Below, piece by piece: positions 44,098 through 53,982 of a DNA stretch of 64,000 nt (position 1 is the stretch's first letter; each line of letters starts with the position of its first letter). The translations under genes were made by a program, and so were the position numbers. The notes below the pieces were generated by a model. The model ran no database searches, had not been told where the DNA came from, and saw only the letters and a list, made by a program, of their open reading frames with translations. Location of the stretch: contig JAHDIN010000005.1 in the NCBI GenBank assembly GCA_020630775.1, positions 25,463 to 89,462 of the forward strand, read 5' to 3'. The stretch comes from Saprospiraceae bacterium (GTDB taxonomy: Bacteria > Bacteroidota > Bacteroidia > Chitinophagales > Saprospiraceae).

Positions 44098-45351
44098 ATG
44101 ATCACACTTATTAAGGTCATATATGAAAGCATTCGTCAGGCACTCCAGTCCTTGCTTGGTAATAAATTGAGAAGCTTCCTATCTCTTTTGGGTATTACCA
44201 TAGGTATATTCTGCATAATAGCGGTAAAGTCAGCCGTTGATTCTCTTCAGACTAATGTTATGGCAGGTTTTGCTGAGATTGGAAGTAATGTGCTTTATGT
44301 AGAGAAATACCCTTGGAATGAGGATTGGAGCACGAGTTATTGGAAGTATATGAAAAGGCCTGAACCTTCATTGGAAGATCTCGAGGTGGTTAAGAGGAAG
44401 TCTGAGTTTACATCAAAGATTTCATTCAATGTCTACACTGGGGGTAGAAGTATAAGCTATAAGTCTAGTTCAGTTTCTGGGGCATTTATAATGGGCACCA
44501 GTTATGACTTTATGGATATTCAAAAATTGGATATCGAAAAGGGGAGGCATTTTACCATGCAAGAAAGCACTTCTGGTTCTAATAAAGTGATTATTGGTTA
44601 TAAGGTTGCGCAAGAGCTTTTTAATAACTTGAATCCAGTAGGTAAGCAAATAAAGTTTTTTGGTCAAAAATTTACTGTTTTAGGTGTTTTGGAAGAAGAA
44701 GGGGAGAGCATGTTCAACTTTATCAACTTTGATGAGGTGGTTTGGATTCCACTTAATACCGCCCGTCGTTACTTAAATGTTGGTCAAAAAAGTAATATTG
44801 GTAGATCCTTAGTTATAAAAGCCAATGACGATGTACCACTAGATGAATTAAAAGCGGAAGTAACAGGCATCTTAAGATCTCATAGACGATTGAGACCAAA
44901 GGAAAAAGATAACTTTTCTTTGATGGAAATGACAGCATTAAATGATGTCGTTGAAGGATTCTTTGGAGTTTTGAATTTAGCGGGATGGGCCATAGGTTTC
45001 TTTGCCATTTTTGTAGGGATGTTCAGTGTAGCAAATATCATGTTCGTTTCCGTGAAGGAGCGTACCAATATTATAGGGATCAAAAAGGCATTAGGCGCTA
45101 AAAACTTAATTATACTCCTGGAGTTTTTGATTGAGGCCATAGTCCTTTGTGTTATAGGCGGATTGATGGGTTTATTAATGACCCAAGGTGTATTAACGCT
45201 TATCGCTGCATTGACGGACTTCGATATGAGCTTATCCCTTGAAAATACGATAACCGGTATAGGACTTAGTGTAGTGGTCGGTATATTAGCAGGTATAATA
45301 CCAGCTATACTCGCGTCAGCCCTTAATCCTGTAGAAGCTATTAGGGCATAA
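44098..45351 (+). CDS. MacB/FtsX-type ABC transporter permease
   Basis: A 417-residue permease with the MacB layout: a membrane segment at about 22-45 (LLGNKLRSFLSLLGITIGIF), a large extracytoplasmic MacB_PCD domain (about 50-270), and three C-terminal segments (about 285-310, 340-365, 375-410), ending in PVEAIRA. KERTNIIGIKKALGAKN is the conserved cytoplasmic loop. No ATPase gene is adjacent, so it must pair with one encoded elsewhere. It is convergent with rplT. Confidence 0.9.
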   Translation: MITLIKVIYESIRQALQSLLGNKLRSFLSLLGITIGIFCIIAVKSAVDSLQTNVMAGFAEIGSNVLYVEKYPWNEDWSTSYWKYMKRPEPSLEDLEVVKRKSEFTSKISFNVYTGGRSISYKSSSVSGAFIMGTSYDFMDIQKLDIEKGRHFTMQESTSGSNKVIIGYKVAQELFNNLNPVGKQIKFFGQKFTVLGVLEEEGESMFNFINFDEVVWIPLNTARRYLNVGQKSNIGRSLVIKANDDVPLDELKAEVTGILRSHRRLRPKEKDNFSLMEMTALNDVVEGFFGVLNLAGWAIGFFAIFVGMFSVANIMFVSVKERTNIIGIKKALGAKNLIILLEFLIEAIVLCVIGGLMGLLMTQGVLTLIAALTDFDMSLSLENTITGIGLSVVVGILAGIIPAILASALNPVEAIRA

Positions 45352-45381
45352 ATAAACCAAACTTAAGGAGTAAATAAATTC

Positions 45382-45726
45382 TTACTTAACTTTATCAATG
45401 ATAGCTTTGAAAGTATCAGGGTGATTCATAGCTAAATCAGCTAATACTTTTCTATTTAAAGCAATCTCATTTTTGTTAAGTGCATGCATGAATCTAGAGT
45501 AGTTCATACCTTCTTGTCTGGCTCCAGCATTTATTCTCTGGATCCATAGTCTTCTGAAAGCACGCTTTTTATTTCTTCTGTCTCTGTAAGCATACTGAAG
45601 TGCTTTTTCGACAGCGTTTTTAGCTACTGTATAGACTTTAGATCTAGCACCCCAATATCCTTTGGCTGCTTTTAAGATCTTTTTTCTTCTTTTTCTTGAA
45701 GCGACTGCGTTGACTGAACGTGGCAT
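45382..45726 (-). CDS. rplT: 50S ribosomal protein L20
   Basis: A 114-residue basic protein that binds 23S rRNA and is essential early in 50S assembly. The opening [28 protein letters not shown] and the block [20 protein letters not shown] are unmistakable. It is the last gene of the infC-rpmI-rplT operon, 57 bases after rpmI. Confidence 0.98.
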   Translation of the reverse strand: MPRSVNAVASRKRRKKILKAAKGYWGARSKVYTVAKNAVEKALQYAYRDRRNKKRAFRRLWIQRINAGARQEGMNYSRFMHALNKNEIALNRKVLADLAMNHPDTFKAIIDKVK

Positions 45727-45783
45727 ATCTCTAATTTTTTTGTACGTCAGGGATCAAATGATCTTGGCCTGAAGAACAATTAT

Positions 45784-45978
45784 TTAAACATTTAATAAAT
45801 TCTTGATTCTAGGCGTATCTGCAGCAGATACTAGTGTAGAACCAGTCAAATTTAATTTTGCGCGCTTAGATTTCTTTCTAAGTAAGTGTCTTTTTCCTGA
45901 TTGAAATCTTTTGACTTTACCAGAGCCAGTCACTTTAAATCTTTTCTTAGCGCTTGAATGTGTTTTAACCTTTGGCAT
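45784..45978 (-). CDS. rpmI: 50S ribosomal protein L35
   Basis: A 64-residue protein from the ATG at 45978 ([20 protein letters not shown]), which is the family's conserved start. An ATG eight codons upstream would add MQLLKFEQ, which is not part of L35. It is followed by [13 protein letters not shown], also conserved. It lies between infC and rplT. Confidence 0.97.
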   Translation of the reverse strand: MPKVKTHSSAKKRFKVTGSGKVKRFQSGKRHLLRKKSKRAKLNLTGSTLVSAADTPRIKNLLNV

Positions 45979-46038
45979 TTGCTCAAATTTTAAGAGCTGC
46001 AAAAGTACAATATTTATACACTTAAAGTTGTGGAAAAG

Positions 46039-46623
46039 CTATTTTTTCTTCTTTTTAAGAGGGGAAATCATAACAATCATACGACGACCTTCCATTTTTG
46101 GTAAAGCTTCAGCACCACCGAACTCCACTAATTCATTGATAAATCTCAATAAAAGGAGCTGACCACGGTCTTTATAGACTATTGTACGTCCTCTAAAGTG
46201 TACATATGCTTTTACTTTAGCACCTTCCTCGAGAAACTTCTTGGCGTGCTTTAGCTTAAACTCGAAATCGTGCTCATCAGTATTGGGGCCGAATCGAATT
46301 TCTTTAATAACGGTCTTCGCAGTTTTACTCTTTATTTCTTTCTCCTTCTTTTTTCGGAGATACAAAAACTTATTATAATCGATGATTTTGGCTACAGGAG
46401 GATCAGCATTAGGGCTGATTTCTACTAAATCTAACTCCATTTGTTTCGCCCAATAGACGGCGTCTGAAGTACTATGAATGCCTGTTTCGATGGTTTTTCC
46501 AGCGACTTCGCTGATTTGTTCAAAATTATCGCCCACCAACCTGATTCTTCTAGCGTGAATTTTTTCGTTGACGTTGAAGTATTCTTTTTTCTTAATTGGC
46601 TGCGGCCTTCTTCTTTTCCTCAA
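46039..46623 (-). CDS. infC: Translation initiation factor IF-3
   Basis: IF-3 binds the 30S subunit and checks start-codon pairing. It has 194 residues with VDLVEISPNADPPVAKIIDYNKFLY-type text (LDLVEISPNADPPVAKIIDY) and the C-domain KEIRFGPNTDEHDF, GRTIVYKDRGQ and MEGRRMIVMISP. No ATG or GTG start fits: an in-frame TAA lies two codons before the TTG at 46623-46621, so initiation must use that TTG or another weak codon. Weak infC starts are known in other bacteria as the basis of IF-3 autoregulation. It lies 65 bases after clpC on the same strand. Confidence 0.95.
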   Translation of the reverse strand: MRKRRRPQPIKKKEYFNVNEKIHARRIRLVGDNFEQISEVAGKTIETGIHSTSDAVYWAKQMELDLVEISPNADPPVAKIIDYNKFLYLRKKKEKEIKSKTAKTVIKEIRFGPNTDEHDFEFKLKHAKKFLEEGAKVKAYVHFRGRTIVYKDRGQLLLLRFINELVEFGGAEALPKMEGRRMIVMISPLKKKKK

Positions 46624-46688
46624 ATGTTATTTATTAATGAATAATTAGTTTTAAAATATGATCTATCGAATATAGCATAAATGAAACA

Positions 46689-49226
46689 CTACTTGATATC
46701 TTCTGCGCTCAGTTTTTTAGAAGATTTTATTTCAATGCTATCTTTCGACTTTGATAATACTGCTTTAAACTCACTTCCTTCTTCCGGAGATTCATTTAAA
46801 ATGTACTCGGCTAATGGATCTTCTATATATTTTTGGATAGCTCTATTGAGCGGTCTTGCACCAAATTGTGGGTCAAATCCTTTCTCTGACACAAACTTTT
46901 TAGCAGATGGTGTTAAGGTTAATTTGAATCCCATATTTTCTAACCTTACAAAAAGATCCTTTAAGGCAATATCAATGATCTTGAATATATCTTCCTGCTC
47001 TAGGCTGTTGAATATGACGATATCATCGATTCTGTTCAAGAATTCTGGAGAAAAGGTCTTTTTCATAGCCTTTTCAATGACTCCTTTCGAGAAATCTTCC
47101 GCACCCTCTTGTCTAGCATTCGTATTGAATCCTACACCTTGACCAAAATCTTTTAATTGTCTGGCTCCAATATTAGAGGTCATGATAATCATCGTGTTTT
47201 TGAAATCCACCTTTCTACCTAAACCATCTGTTAACTGCCCATCATCAAATACCTGCAATAAAACATTATAGATGTCAGGGTGTGCTTTTTCAATTTCATC
47301 CAAAAGAATAACCGAATAAGGCTTTCTTCTTACTTTCTCGGTAAGTTGTCCCCCTTCTTCATAACCAACATATCCAGGAGGCGCACCAATTAATCTGCTT
47401 AATGAGAATTTTTCCATGTATTCAGACATATCAATGCGAATCAAAGCATCGTCAGAATCAAATACATGTCTAGCTAGAACTTTCGCCAATTCTGTTTTTC
47501 CTACCCCTGTAGGACCTAAAAAGATAAAAGTTCCAATAGGCTTAGAAGGATCTTTTAAGCCAAGTCTATTTCTTTGGATAGCTCTTGATATTTTATCGCA
47601 AGCAAGATCTTGTCCGATAACATGCTTTTTTAATTCGTCGGCCATGCCAACCAATTTTTTATTCTCTTTCTGAGCCACCTTAGTTACAGGAATGCCCGTC
47701 ATCATGGAGATGACTTCTGCTATATCATCCTCATTTACAGGGTACTTAGCAGACTTAGATTCTTCTTCCCACTCTTTTTTACTTGTGTCAAGTTTCTTAA
47801 TCAACTTTGATTCTTGATCTCTTAAGTCAGCCGCTTTTTCGTATTGTTGATTTTTAACAGCTTGATTTTTCAAGTCTTTGACGCCTTCAATCTTTGCCTC
47901 TAACTCCTCAATATATTTCGGAACATGAATATTCTTTAAATGTGTTCTAGCGCCTACTTCATCCAAAACATCAATAGCCTTATCTGGGAAAAACCTATCA
48001 GTAATGTAACGATTGGACATTTTTACACATGCATTAATAGCTTCATCAGAATAAGCGACATTGTGAAAGTCCTCATACTTCGGCTTTATATTGTTTAGTA
48101 TTTCAATGGTCTCTTCTGGCGAAGGTGGATCAATTAAAACTTTCTGGAATCTTCTATCTAATGCACCATCTTTTTCGATGTATTGTCTGTATTCGTCTAG
48201 AGTTGATGCACCAATTACTTGTAATTCACCTCTTGCTAGAGCAGGTTTAAAGATATTGCTAGCATCTAAACTGCCAGTAGCACCACCGGCGCCAACTATT
48301 GTATGAATTTCATCAATAAATAAGATGACATCTCTAGTCTTCTCTAATTCATTCATGATGGCCTTCATTCTTTCTTCAAATTGACCTCTATATTTAGTTC
48401 CAGCCACCAAAGCAGCTAAATCTAACATGACAATACGCTTGTCAAACAAAGTTCTACTTACCTTTCTTTGATTAATTCTTAAAGCAAGACCTTCGGCTAT
48501 AGCTGTTTTACCAACACCAGGTTCTCCAATAAGAATCGGGTTGTTTTTCTTTCTTCTTGAAAGTATTTGAGAAACCCTTTCAATTTCAGTTTCTCTGCCG
48601 ATAATTGGGTCTAATCTATCTTCTTCAGCCAATTTGGTCACATCTCGACCGAAGTTATCCAAGACAGGTGTTCTTGATTTAGAATTACCTTTTCTCCTTG
48701 CAAAGGATTCGTCTTCACCTTCTTCAAGTGGTGGTAGATCGGAATCACTTGAAGAAACGATATCTGAGTAATCAGATCTCTCTTCTTGATTCACATATTC
48801 TAATTCATTTTTATAAATCGCGTAGTCAATTTCAAATTCGTCCAAAATATTCGATGCTGTGTTTTCTCCAATTTTCAAAATAGATAACATTATATGCTCA
48901 GGATTAATTTCTTCTTGCTTTAAAGACTTAGCTTCTAGAAAAGAAACCTTGAGCGCTTTTTCCGCATGTTTATTAAGTGGTATTGAACCTACATTCAACT
49001 GAGAGTTAGCCCCTCTTTTATTCTGAACCGAAGATTCAATTTTATATTTAAGTTCGTATAGATCGACATCTAATGAATCAAGGACTTTGATAGCTACACT
49101 GTCCTTGTCTTTAATCATCCCTAAAAGCAGATGTTCGGTACCAATAAAGTCGTTACCAAGACGGATCGCCTCATCTCTACTTATAGAAATTATTTTTTTG
49201 ACTTTGGGTGAAAATTTGCTGTTCAT
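46689..49226 (-). CDS. clpC: ClpC-type AAA+ unfoldase
   Basis: Hexameric ATPase that unfolds proteins for ClpP or as a chaperone. It has 845 residues: Clp N domain repeats (about 1-145, [11 protein letters not shown]), AAA+ module 1 with Walker A GEPGVGKT (about 234-241), a UVR-containing middle domain ([15 protein letters not shown]), AAA+ module 2 with Walker A GPTGVGKT (about 570-577), and the C-terminal D2-small domain. The UVR motif and short middle domain mark ClpC rather than ClpB. No mcsA, mcsB or ctsR is adjacent. Confidence 0.95.
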   Translation of the reverse strand: MNSKFSPKVKKIISISRDEAIRLGNDFIGTEHLLLGMIKDKDSVAIKVLDSLDVDLYELKYKIESSVQNKRGANSQLNVGSIPLNKHAEKALKVSFLEAKSLKQEEINPEHIMLSILKIGENTASNILDEFEIDYAIYKNELEYVNQEERSDYSDIVSSSDSDLPPLEEGEDESFARRKGNSKSRTPVLDNFGRDVTKLAEEDRLDPIIGRETEIERVSQILSRRKKNNPILIGEPGVGKTAIAEGLALRINQRKVSRTLFDKRIVMLDLAALVAGTKYRGQFEERMKAIMNELEKTRDVILFIDEIHTIVGAGGATGSLDASNIFKPALARGELQVIGASTLDEYRQYIEKDGALDRRFQKVLIDPPSPEETIEILNNIKPKYEDFHNVAYSDEAINACVKMSNRYITDRFFPDKAIDVLDEVGARTHLKNIHVPKYIEELEAKIEGVKDLKNQAVKNQQYEKAADLRDQESKLIKKLDTSKKEWEEESKSAKYPVNEDDIAEVISMMTGIPVTKVAQKENKKLVGMADELKKHVIGQDLACDKISRAIQRNRLGLKDPSKPIGTFIFLGPTGVGKTELAKVLARHVFDSDDALIRIDMSEYMEKFSLSRLIGAPPGYVGYEEGGQLTEKVRRKPYSVILLDEIEKAHPDIYNVLLQVFDDGQLTDGLGRKVDFKNTMIIMTSNIGARQLKDFGQGVGFNTNARQEGAEDFSKGVIEKAMKKTFSPEFLNRIDDIVIFNSLEQEDIFKIIDIALKDLFVRLENMGFKLTLTPSAKKFVSEKGFDPQFGARPLNRAIQKYIEDPLAEYILNESPEEGSEFKAVLSKSKDSIEIKSSKKLSAEDIK

Positions 49227-49460
49227 TCAAATTGCATTATCATCAGTAATATTAAGAAAAAAAGCCATATATAGTTTTCTCTCTTGCTGTATTTAGCCTA
49301 AAAATCATACCATTTCAATTATTATGACATGATGTCTCTATAACTGTCAATATAGCTTAAAATGCTCTATAAAACAGTTGTTTAACGTATGTTTATCAAA
49401 GATTGTTAGCTAATTATGTCAAAAATGGCGCGTCTCGTGCAGTTTTCTAATTTGAATGGG

Positions 49461-49468
49461 TAAATTTG
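49461..49468 (+). promoter_or_regulatory. Candidate -7 box for the STAS-rnz pair
   Basis: TAAATTTG, an exact TAnnTTTG match, 17 bases before the STAS gene ATG. Confidence 0.45.
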
Positions 49469-49485
49469 CGCCTCAATAGTCTTTC

Positions 49486-49863
49486 ATGAAATTCAATATT
49501 GACAAACAAGAGAAGTATTCGTTACTCCAATTAACTGAGGAAAATCTCAATTCACTTATTGCGCCTGATTTAAAATCAGAATTCGTTTTTCTTTGTAATG
49601 AAGGCGTTAAAAACCTAATATTGGATTTAAGTGAAGTGAAATATGTTGACTCTTCTGGTCTTAGCGCCATCTTAACGGCTAATAGACTTTGGAATGATCA
49701 AGGTACATTTGTATTAACGGGTGTTACTCATCCTTCCGTTAAGAAATTGATTGAGATTTCACGTTTAGAAAGTATTTTCAAAATTATACCTACAGTAGAG
49801 GAATCTATTGATTTCATTTACATGGAAGAGATAGAAAAGGAGTTGAGCTCTGAACAAGAGTAA
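49486..49863 (+). CDS. STAS-domain anti-sigma-factor antagonist-like protein
   Basis: A 125-residue protein with the SpoIIAA-type STAS fold. The phosphorylatable position is S57 in KYVDSSGLSAI, the conserved site of anti-anti-sigma factors, so a partner switch with an anti-sigma kinase is plausible. LTGVTHPSVKKLIEISRLESIF is the second conserved block. An acidic tail follows. It lies 5 bases before rnz; no anti-sigma kinase or sigma factor is nearby. Confidence 0.87.
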   Translation: MKFNIDKQEKYSLLQLTEENLNSLIAPDLKSEFVFLCNEGVKNLILDLSEVKYVDSSGLSAILTANRLWNDQGTFVLTGVTHPSVKKLIEISRLESIFKIIPTVEESIDFIYMEEIEKELSSEQE

Positions 49864-49868
49864 TTTTT

Positions 49869-50783
49869 ATGTACGATTTTGAGTTAACCATCCTTGGAAG
49901 TAACTCAGCTTTACCCGCTTACGGGAGATTTCCAACTTGTCAAATCTTAAGATTCAAGCGTTCGTGCTTTTTGATTGATTGCGGTGAAGGTGCGCAAATA
50001 CGCATGAATGATTATAAGATCAAGCGAAATAAGATTACGCATGTTTTTATAAGCCATTTTCATGGTGATCACTTATATGGTTTACCTGGCGTTATTGGCT
50101 CCATGAATCATATGGGTAGAAAAGAGCCCTTGACTGTATTTGGTCCTGCTGGACTTAAGAAGTATCTGGATGTAATTAATGAAATAGGAGAAGTACATCT
50201 GAATTTCGATCTTAAAATTATAGAGATTCATAATTCAGAATTGACAGAAGTGTATTCAGATGAAGAAATAACTGTATCAGCATTTCCAGTATTTCATCGA
50301 ATTCCAACTTTTGGTTACCTATTTAAAGAAAAACAGCGAACGCTAAATATTAAGAAATCAGCTATTGATAAATACAGTTTAACGGTTGATGAAATAATTC
50401 GAATTAAAGAAGGGCATTCCGTAAAACGTGATGATGAGCTGATTCCATTAAGCGAATTGGTATTGAAGATAAAAAAGCCTAGATCTTATGCTTATTGTGC
50501 GGATAGCCGGCCAGACCCAAGTCTTGTTCCTATTATTCACAAAGCGAGCCTACTTTATTTTGAAACAACTTATTTAGATGATTTGCGAGAGCAGGCAGAT
50601 GAAAGAGGGCATGCTACTTCAATTCAAGCTGCAGAGTTAGCTAAGGCAGCAGGGGTTGGAGCTCTAGTTACGGGACATTATTCTTCGAGATACAAAAATG
50701 TAAATCCTTTTAAAGAAGAAGCGCAAACCATTTTTGAGAATGTCATTTTAGGATATGATGGCTTGACTATTCCCATAAAATAA
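49869..50783 (+). CDS. rnz: Ribonuclease Z
   Basis: Endonuclease that trims tRNA 3' trailers. It has 304 residues. The metallo-beta-lactamase metal site is SHFHGDHLYGLPG (H63, H65, D67, H68), with the family opening ILGSNSALPAYGRFPTCQ, FHRIPTFGY, the YCADSRPD ligand segment and ERGHATSIQAAELA. The tRNA-Lys gene at 59631 does not encode CCA, so the trailer-cutting activity is relevant. It probably shares a transcript with the STAS gene. Confidence 0.95.
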   Translation: MYDFELTILGSNSALPAYGRFPTCQILRFKRSCFLIDCGEGAQIRMNDYKIKRNKITHVFISHFHGDHLYGLPGVIGSMNHMGRKEPLTVFGPAGLKKYLDVINEIGEVHLNFDLKIIEIHNSELTEVYSDEEITVSAFPVFHRIPTFGYLFKEKQRTLNIKKSAIDKYSLTVDEIIRIKEGHSVKRDDELIPLSELVLKIKKPRSYAYCADSRPDPSLVPIIHKASLLYFETTYLDDLREQADERGHATSIQAAELAKAAGVGALVTGHYSSRYKNVNPFKEEAQTIFENVILGYDGLTIPIK

Positions 50784-50821
50784 TTTGCGCTTGTTTATCT
50801 ACTCTTGCTTATATATTAAGC

Positions 50822-52627
50822 TTAAGGACATGGTCCAATCTCAGAAGTAAATTGTTTTCCTGCGGCAACTTCAAAACCATTATTCAAGGTTATCGAATTG
50901 GCAGGTCTGAAAATGATGTTGTCATAAATTATCTGAGCAGATGTTGTAATATCTTCAATATCATCAAAAAGCATATTGTCTCCTGTTAAATCTGCATTGG
51001 TTATATTAACCGTGGCAAAGTCACATGGATTAGATGTGCAAATTTCTATTTCACAGCAACCCGTAACATAATTAGCGCCGCAAAAATCATTAACTCCACT
51101 ATTGGCTGCTAAGTAAAATGTGATTGTGCCATTGCTCGCCCAGGCATTGTATTGAGCAGCAGTTAGATTAAAAGTTGCTTGCGCACCTGCTGAATGACAA
51201 TCAGAAGCAGAAGTGCCTGTGCTACCCAAAACCGTCGTTCCATCTTCACCTAAAATGTCCGTACTTTCGAACCCAGACCCGAAGTCGCCATATGCTGTCA
51301 CAGTTACAGGTACATCAGTTTGACAAGAAGGTATTGAAGTAGGAATGCCTACTATATCAAAAGGTGTTTGAATTAAACCACCTCCAGAAAATAATAGATC
51401 CGTATCTGCTCCGCAAATAATATTGTCTGTTGTAACACATGTTTGATTGCTATAATGATTTGGATTATCATTTGATGCTTTGACTCTGTAGCAATATGTA
51501 GTATTTCCTTGCAATTCGTAAGTATCCGTGAATGTCGTGGTATTTGGACCAACTCCTGATAATTCCACAGTAGAAAAAGTGGTGCCCCCATCATCTGATC
51601 TTTCTATGAGATAGCCATCCTCATTACTTGCATTATCAGTCCAGATTAAATCAATACTATTTGTTCCATCTGTAGCTGTGATGGTCAAACCTGATGGATC
51701 ATAGACAGCATCAAATGGTGCACCGTCTATATCATAGGCTGTGTGGTTCAGTCTAGTAGTTACGGCGTTAGAACATCTGTTGTATTGGCCAGCAGAAAGT
51801 AGGCCTCCACATCCGTCAGGATAGTAAGACATTATGTTATCAGTAGTAGGGACATATGGATTTCCATGTACATCTGATCCACCACCAGTGTAATTGCAAT
51901 TCGCAGTCGCACCAGTTGGATCCGCTTCTGTGTCGCATTGATAATCTCCTTTAGTTGAACAATTGGACTGAGCACCAGATCTAGGCACATGCTCTGCATT
52001 GGCATGTGTATTGCCATTTGAAGTCCCATTATGTGTATGAGGTAAATTTAAGTGGTGGCCGAATTCATGTGCAAAAGTACCATTGGCTACTGTGGCAGTA
52101 CAACTGTTTCTCATAAAGATACGTAGGCATATATCGTTGTTGCAAGGGTAGTAGGCAAAACCACATAATGAGCCTCCACCCGAAGAAGTCAAGGTGCCAA
52201 CAAAAAAGACATTTACGGCATCGTCCACACCGTGCGCATCCCAGATGTCTTGTTCATTAGTGCCCGTATCGACAAAGTCGTACCATGTATCACTTGCGAT
52301 GTAATTGACATCGGCAAGATACCACTCTAGGCTTATGTCCGAATACACATAATTTAGATTGGCTAATGCCGCATTTAACTCGTCTAAAGTTAATCCACCA
52401 GTCCCATCATTTCTTGTGACAATATGTGCTCTTAAAGGCCATTGAGTGAAGCCAGCATTTTTTCTGTTGCTGGGTCTATTGTCATACTCCAAATCTTTCA
52501 AGTCTTTGTAGACATGTTCGGCAGTACCACAATTAGCTTTGGTGAGTCTATTAAAATAATTTTCTTCTTCCTGCGATAAAGAGAAGGTTGCATATAGCAA
52601 GCCCACGAAAATCAGAATTGTTTTCAT
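50822..52627 (-). CDS. M43-like zinc metalloprotease with fibronectin type III and coathanger-stack C terminus
   Basis: A 601-residue secreted protease: signal peptide (to about 18), zinc motif H187-E-F-G-H191-HLNLP-H197 of the M43/cytophagalysin type, and Met-turn DNIMSYYPDGCGG (about 258-270). A fibronectin type III domain follows (about 310-405, IDLIWTDNASNEDGYLIERS ... YCYRVKASN), then a Cys-rich beta domain, and a C-terminal ANSITLNNGFEVAAGKQF block typical of Bacteroidota secreted proteins (coathanger stack). There is no canonical T9SS sorting domain. Probable role: degradation of external protein. Confidence 0.88.
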   Translation of the reverse strand: MKTILIFVGLLYATFSLSQEEENYFNRLTKANCGTAEHVYKDLKDLEYDNRPSNRKNAGFTQWPLRAHIVTRNDGTGGLTLDELNAALANLNYVYSDISLEWYLADVNYIASDTWYDFVDTGTNEQDIWDAHGVDDAVNVFFVGTLTSSGGGSLCGFAYYPCNNDICLRIFMRNSCTATVANGTFAHEFGHHLNLPHTHNGTSNGNTHANAEHVPRSGAQSNCSTKGDYQCDTEADPTGATANCNYTGGGSDVHGNPYVPTTDNIMSYYPDGCGGLLSAGQYNRCSNAVTTRLNHTAYDIDGAPFDAVYDPSGLTITATDGTNSIDLIWTDNASNEDGYLIERSDDGGTTFSTVELSGVGPNTTTFTDTYELQGNTTYCYRVKASNDNPNHYSNQTCVTTDNIICGADTDLLFSGGGLIQTPFDIVGIPTSIPSCQTDVPVTVTAYGDFGSGFESTDILGEDGTTVLGSTGTSASDCHSAGAQATFNLTAAQYNAWASNGTITFYLAANSGVNDFCGANYVTGCCEIEICTSNPCDFATVNITNADLTGDNMLFDDIEDITTSAQIIYDNIIFRPANSITLNNGFEVAAGKQFTSEIGPCP

Positions 52628-52789
52628 TTTCAGGTGTTTAAAGGTTATTGCTTTATCTCTATACAGAGATGAGTCTGGGGTTAAAAACTATCGCTGTGTC
52701 TAAGATATATAATTATGGAATAAAAAGGATGCCAATTTTTATTAAATGAATAATATAACTTACAAGCGGTTCATAATTAATGAATAAAC

Positions 52790-52797
52790 TAACTTTG
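52790..52797 (+). promoter_or_regulatory. Candidate -7 box for the MFS gene, 3 bases from its ATG
   Basis: TAACTTTG, an exact TAnnTTTG match, ends 3 bases before the start codon, implying a leaderless transcript. Confidence 0.45.
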
Positions 52798-52800
52798 TGA

Positions 52801-53982
52801 ATGCTTAGACCCCCAAGTAAGCCTTCGCTTTATACTTTCGTGTTTTTTCTGCTTTGCTTGAGTCAATTGCTGTTTAGCGCAAGTTTCAATATGATTATTC
52901 CTGAATTGCCACAGCACTTGCGATCTATGGGTGGTGAGGATTATATTGGTCTTATTATTGGATTGTTTACGTTAACTGCTGGACTGTCTAGACCCTTTAG
53001 TGGAAAGTTGACCGATACGATTGGTCGGATGCCAGTTCAGATTATTGGTACTTTGGTTTGTGTCTTTGCAAGCTTACTTTATCCTTTTGCTACTACCATT
53101 TTTGGTTTTTTATTATTGAGGTTCTTTCATGGTTTTTCAACAGGATTTAAGCCTACTGCTACATCTGCATATCTTGCTGATATCGTCCCATTAGAAAGAA
53201 GGGGAGAGGCTATGGGTATCTTAGGTGTCAGTATGAATTTGGGAGCATCTATATCTCCGCCAATCGGTAGTTATTTGGCGACGACATTTTCTATGGATAC
53301 TATGTTTTTAGTTTCTTCATTTGTTGGTTTACTTTCAGCAATCATTTTGTTGGGCATGAAGGAGACTCTAGACAATAAACTGAAATTTGAATGGCAGATT
53401 TTAAAAATTAAAAAAGATGAAATAGTTGATAAATCAGCCATACCACCAGCTATATCTGTTTTCTTTATTTATATGTCTTTAGGTGCAGTTATTACTGTTT
53501 GTCCAGATCAATCAGAATTTTTGGGCTTAAGCAATAAGGGATTGTTCTTTACAAGTTTTACCTTTTTCTCTGTACTCTCCAGATTGTTTGTTGGCAAAAC
53601 TTCAGATAAATATGGAAGAGTGGTCGTATTGAAATTTTCTATGCTCTTGCTAGCTATATCTTTAACTTTATTCTTACTGGTGGATAATGGACTGATGTTA
53701 TTAGTTATGACTGGTCTGTTAGGGTTTGCAATTGGCATAGCCTCCCCAGCGGTATTTGCGTGGACAATAGATAGATGTGCTGATGAAAATCGTGGTAAAG
53801 CGTTGGCCACAATTTATATAGCATTGGAAGTAAGTATAGGTATAGGTGCCGTTGGTTCTGCGTGGCTCTACAATAATAACCCAGCTAATTTTGGTGTAAC
53901 ATTTTTAATGTTAGGTCTCGTAGCTTTATTAGGATTTATCTACATATCATTGTTTACGCGATTTCAGAAAACTACCTCTTAA
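52801..53982 (+). CDS. Major facilitator superfamily transporter
   Basis: A 393-residue transporter with twelve hydrophobic segments. Motif A is present between segments 2 and 3 (GKLTDTIGRMP), and a weaker second copy (GKTSDKYGRVV) between 8 and 9, as in the family. LERRGEAMGILGVSMNLG lies between segments 4 and 5, like drug or sugar exporters. Substrate unknown. Its 3' end overlaps the convergent endonuclease gene by 11 bases. Confidence 0.9.
   Translation: MLRPPSKPSLYTFVFFLLCLSQLLFSASFNMIIPELPQHLRSMGGEDYIGLIIGLFTLTAGLSRPFSGKLTDTIGRMPVQIIGTLVCVFASLLYPFATTIFGFLLLRFFHGFSTGFKPTATSAYLADIVPLERRGEAMGILGVSMNLGASISPPIGSYLATTFSMDTMFLVSSFVGLLSAIILLGMKETLDNKLKFEWQILKIKKDEIVDKSAIPPAISVFFIYMSLGAVITVCPDQSEFLGLSNKGLFFTSFTFFSVLSRLFVGKTSDKYGRVVVLKFSMLLLAISLTLFLLVDNGLMLLVMTGLLGFAIGIASPAVFAWTIDRCADENRGKALATIYIALEVSIGIGAVGSAWLYNNNPANFGVTFLMLGLVALLGFIYISLFTRFQKTTS

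Noticed and set aside
45352..45381. AGTAA/TTACT stem between the permease and rplT as a terminator
   Set aside because: The stem is short and AT-only with no strong T-run.
46681..47142. A 153-codon + strand frame opposite the 3' end of clpC
   Set aside because: Composition and phase match an antisense shadow of a highly conserved gene.
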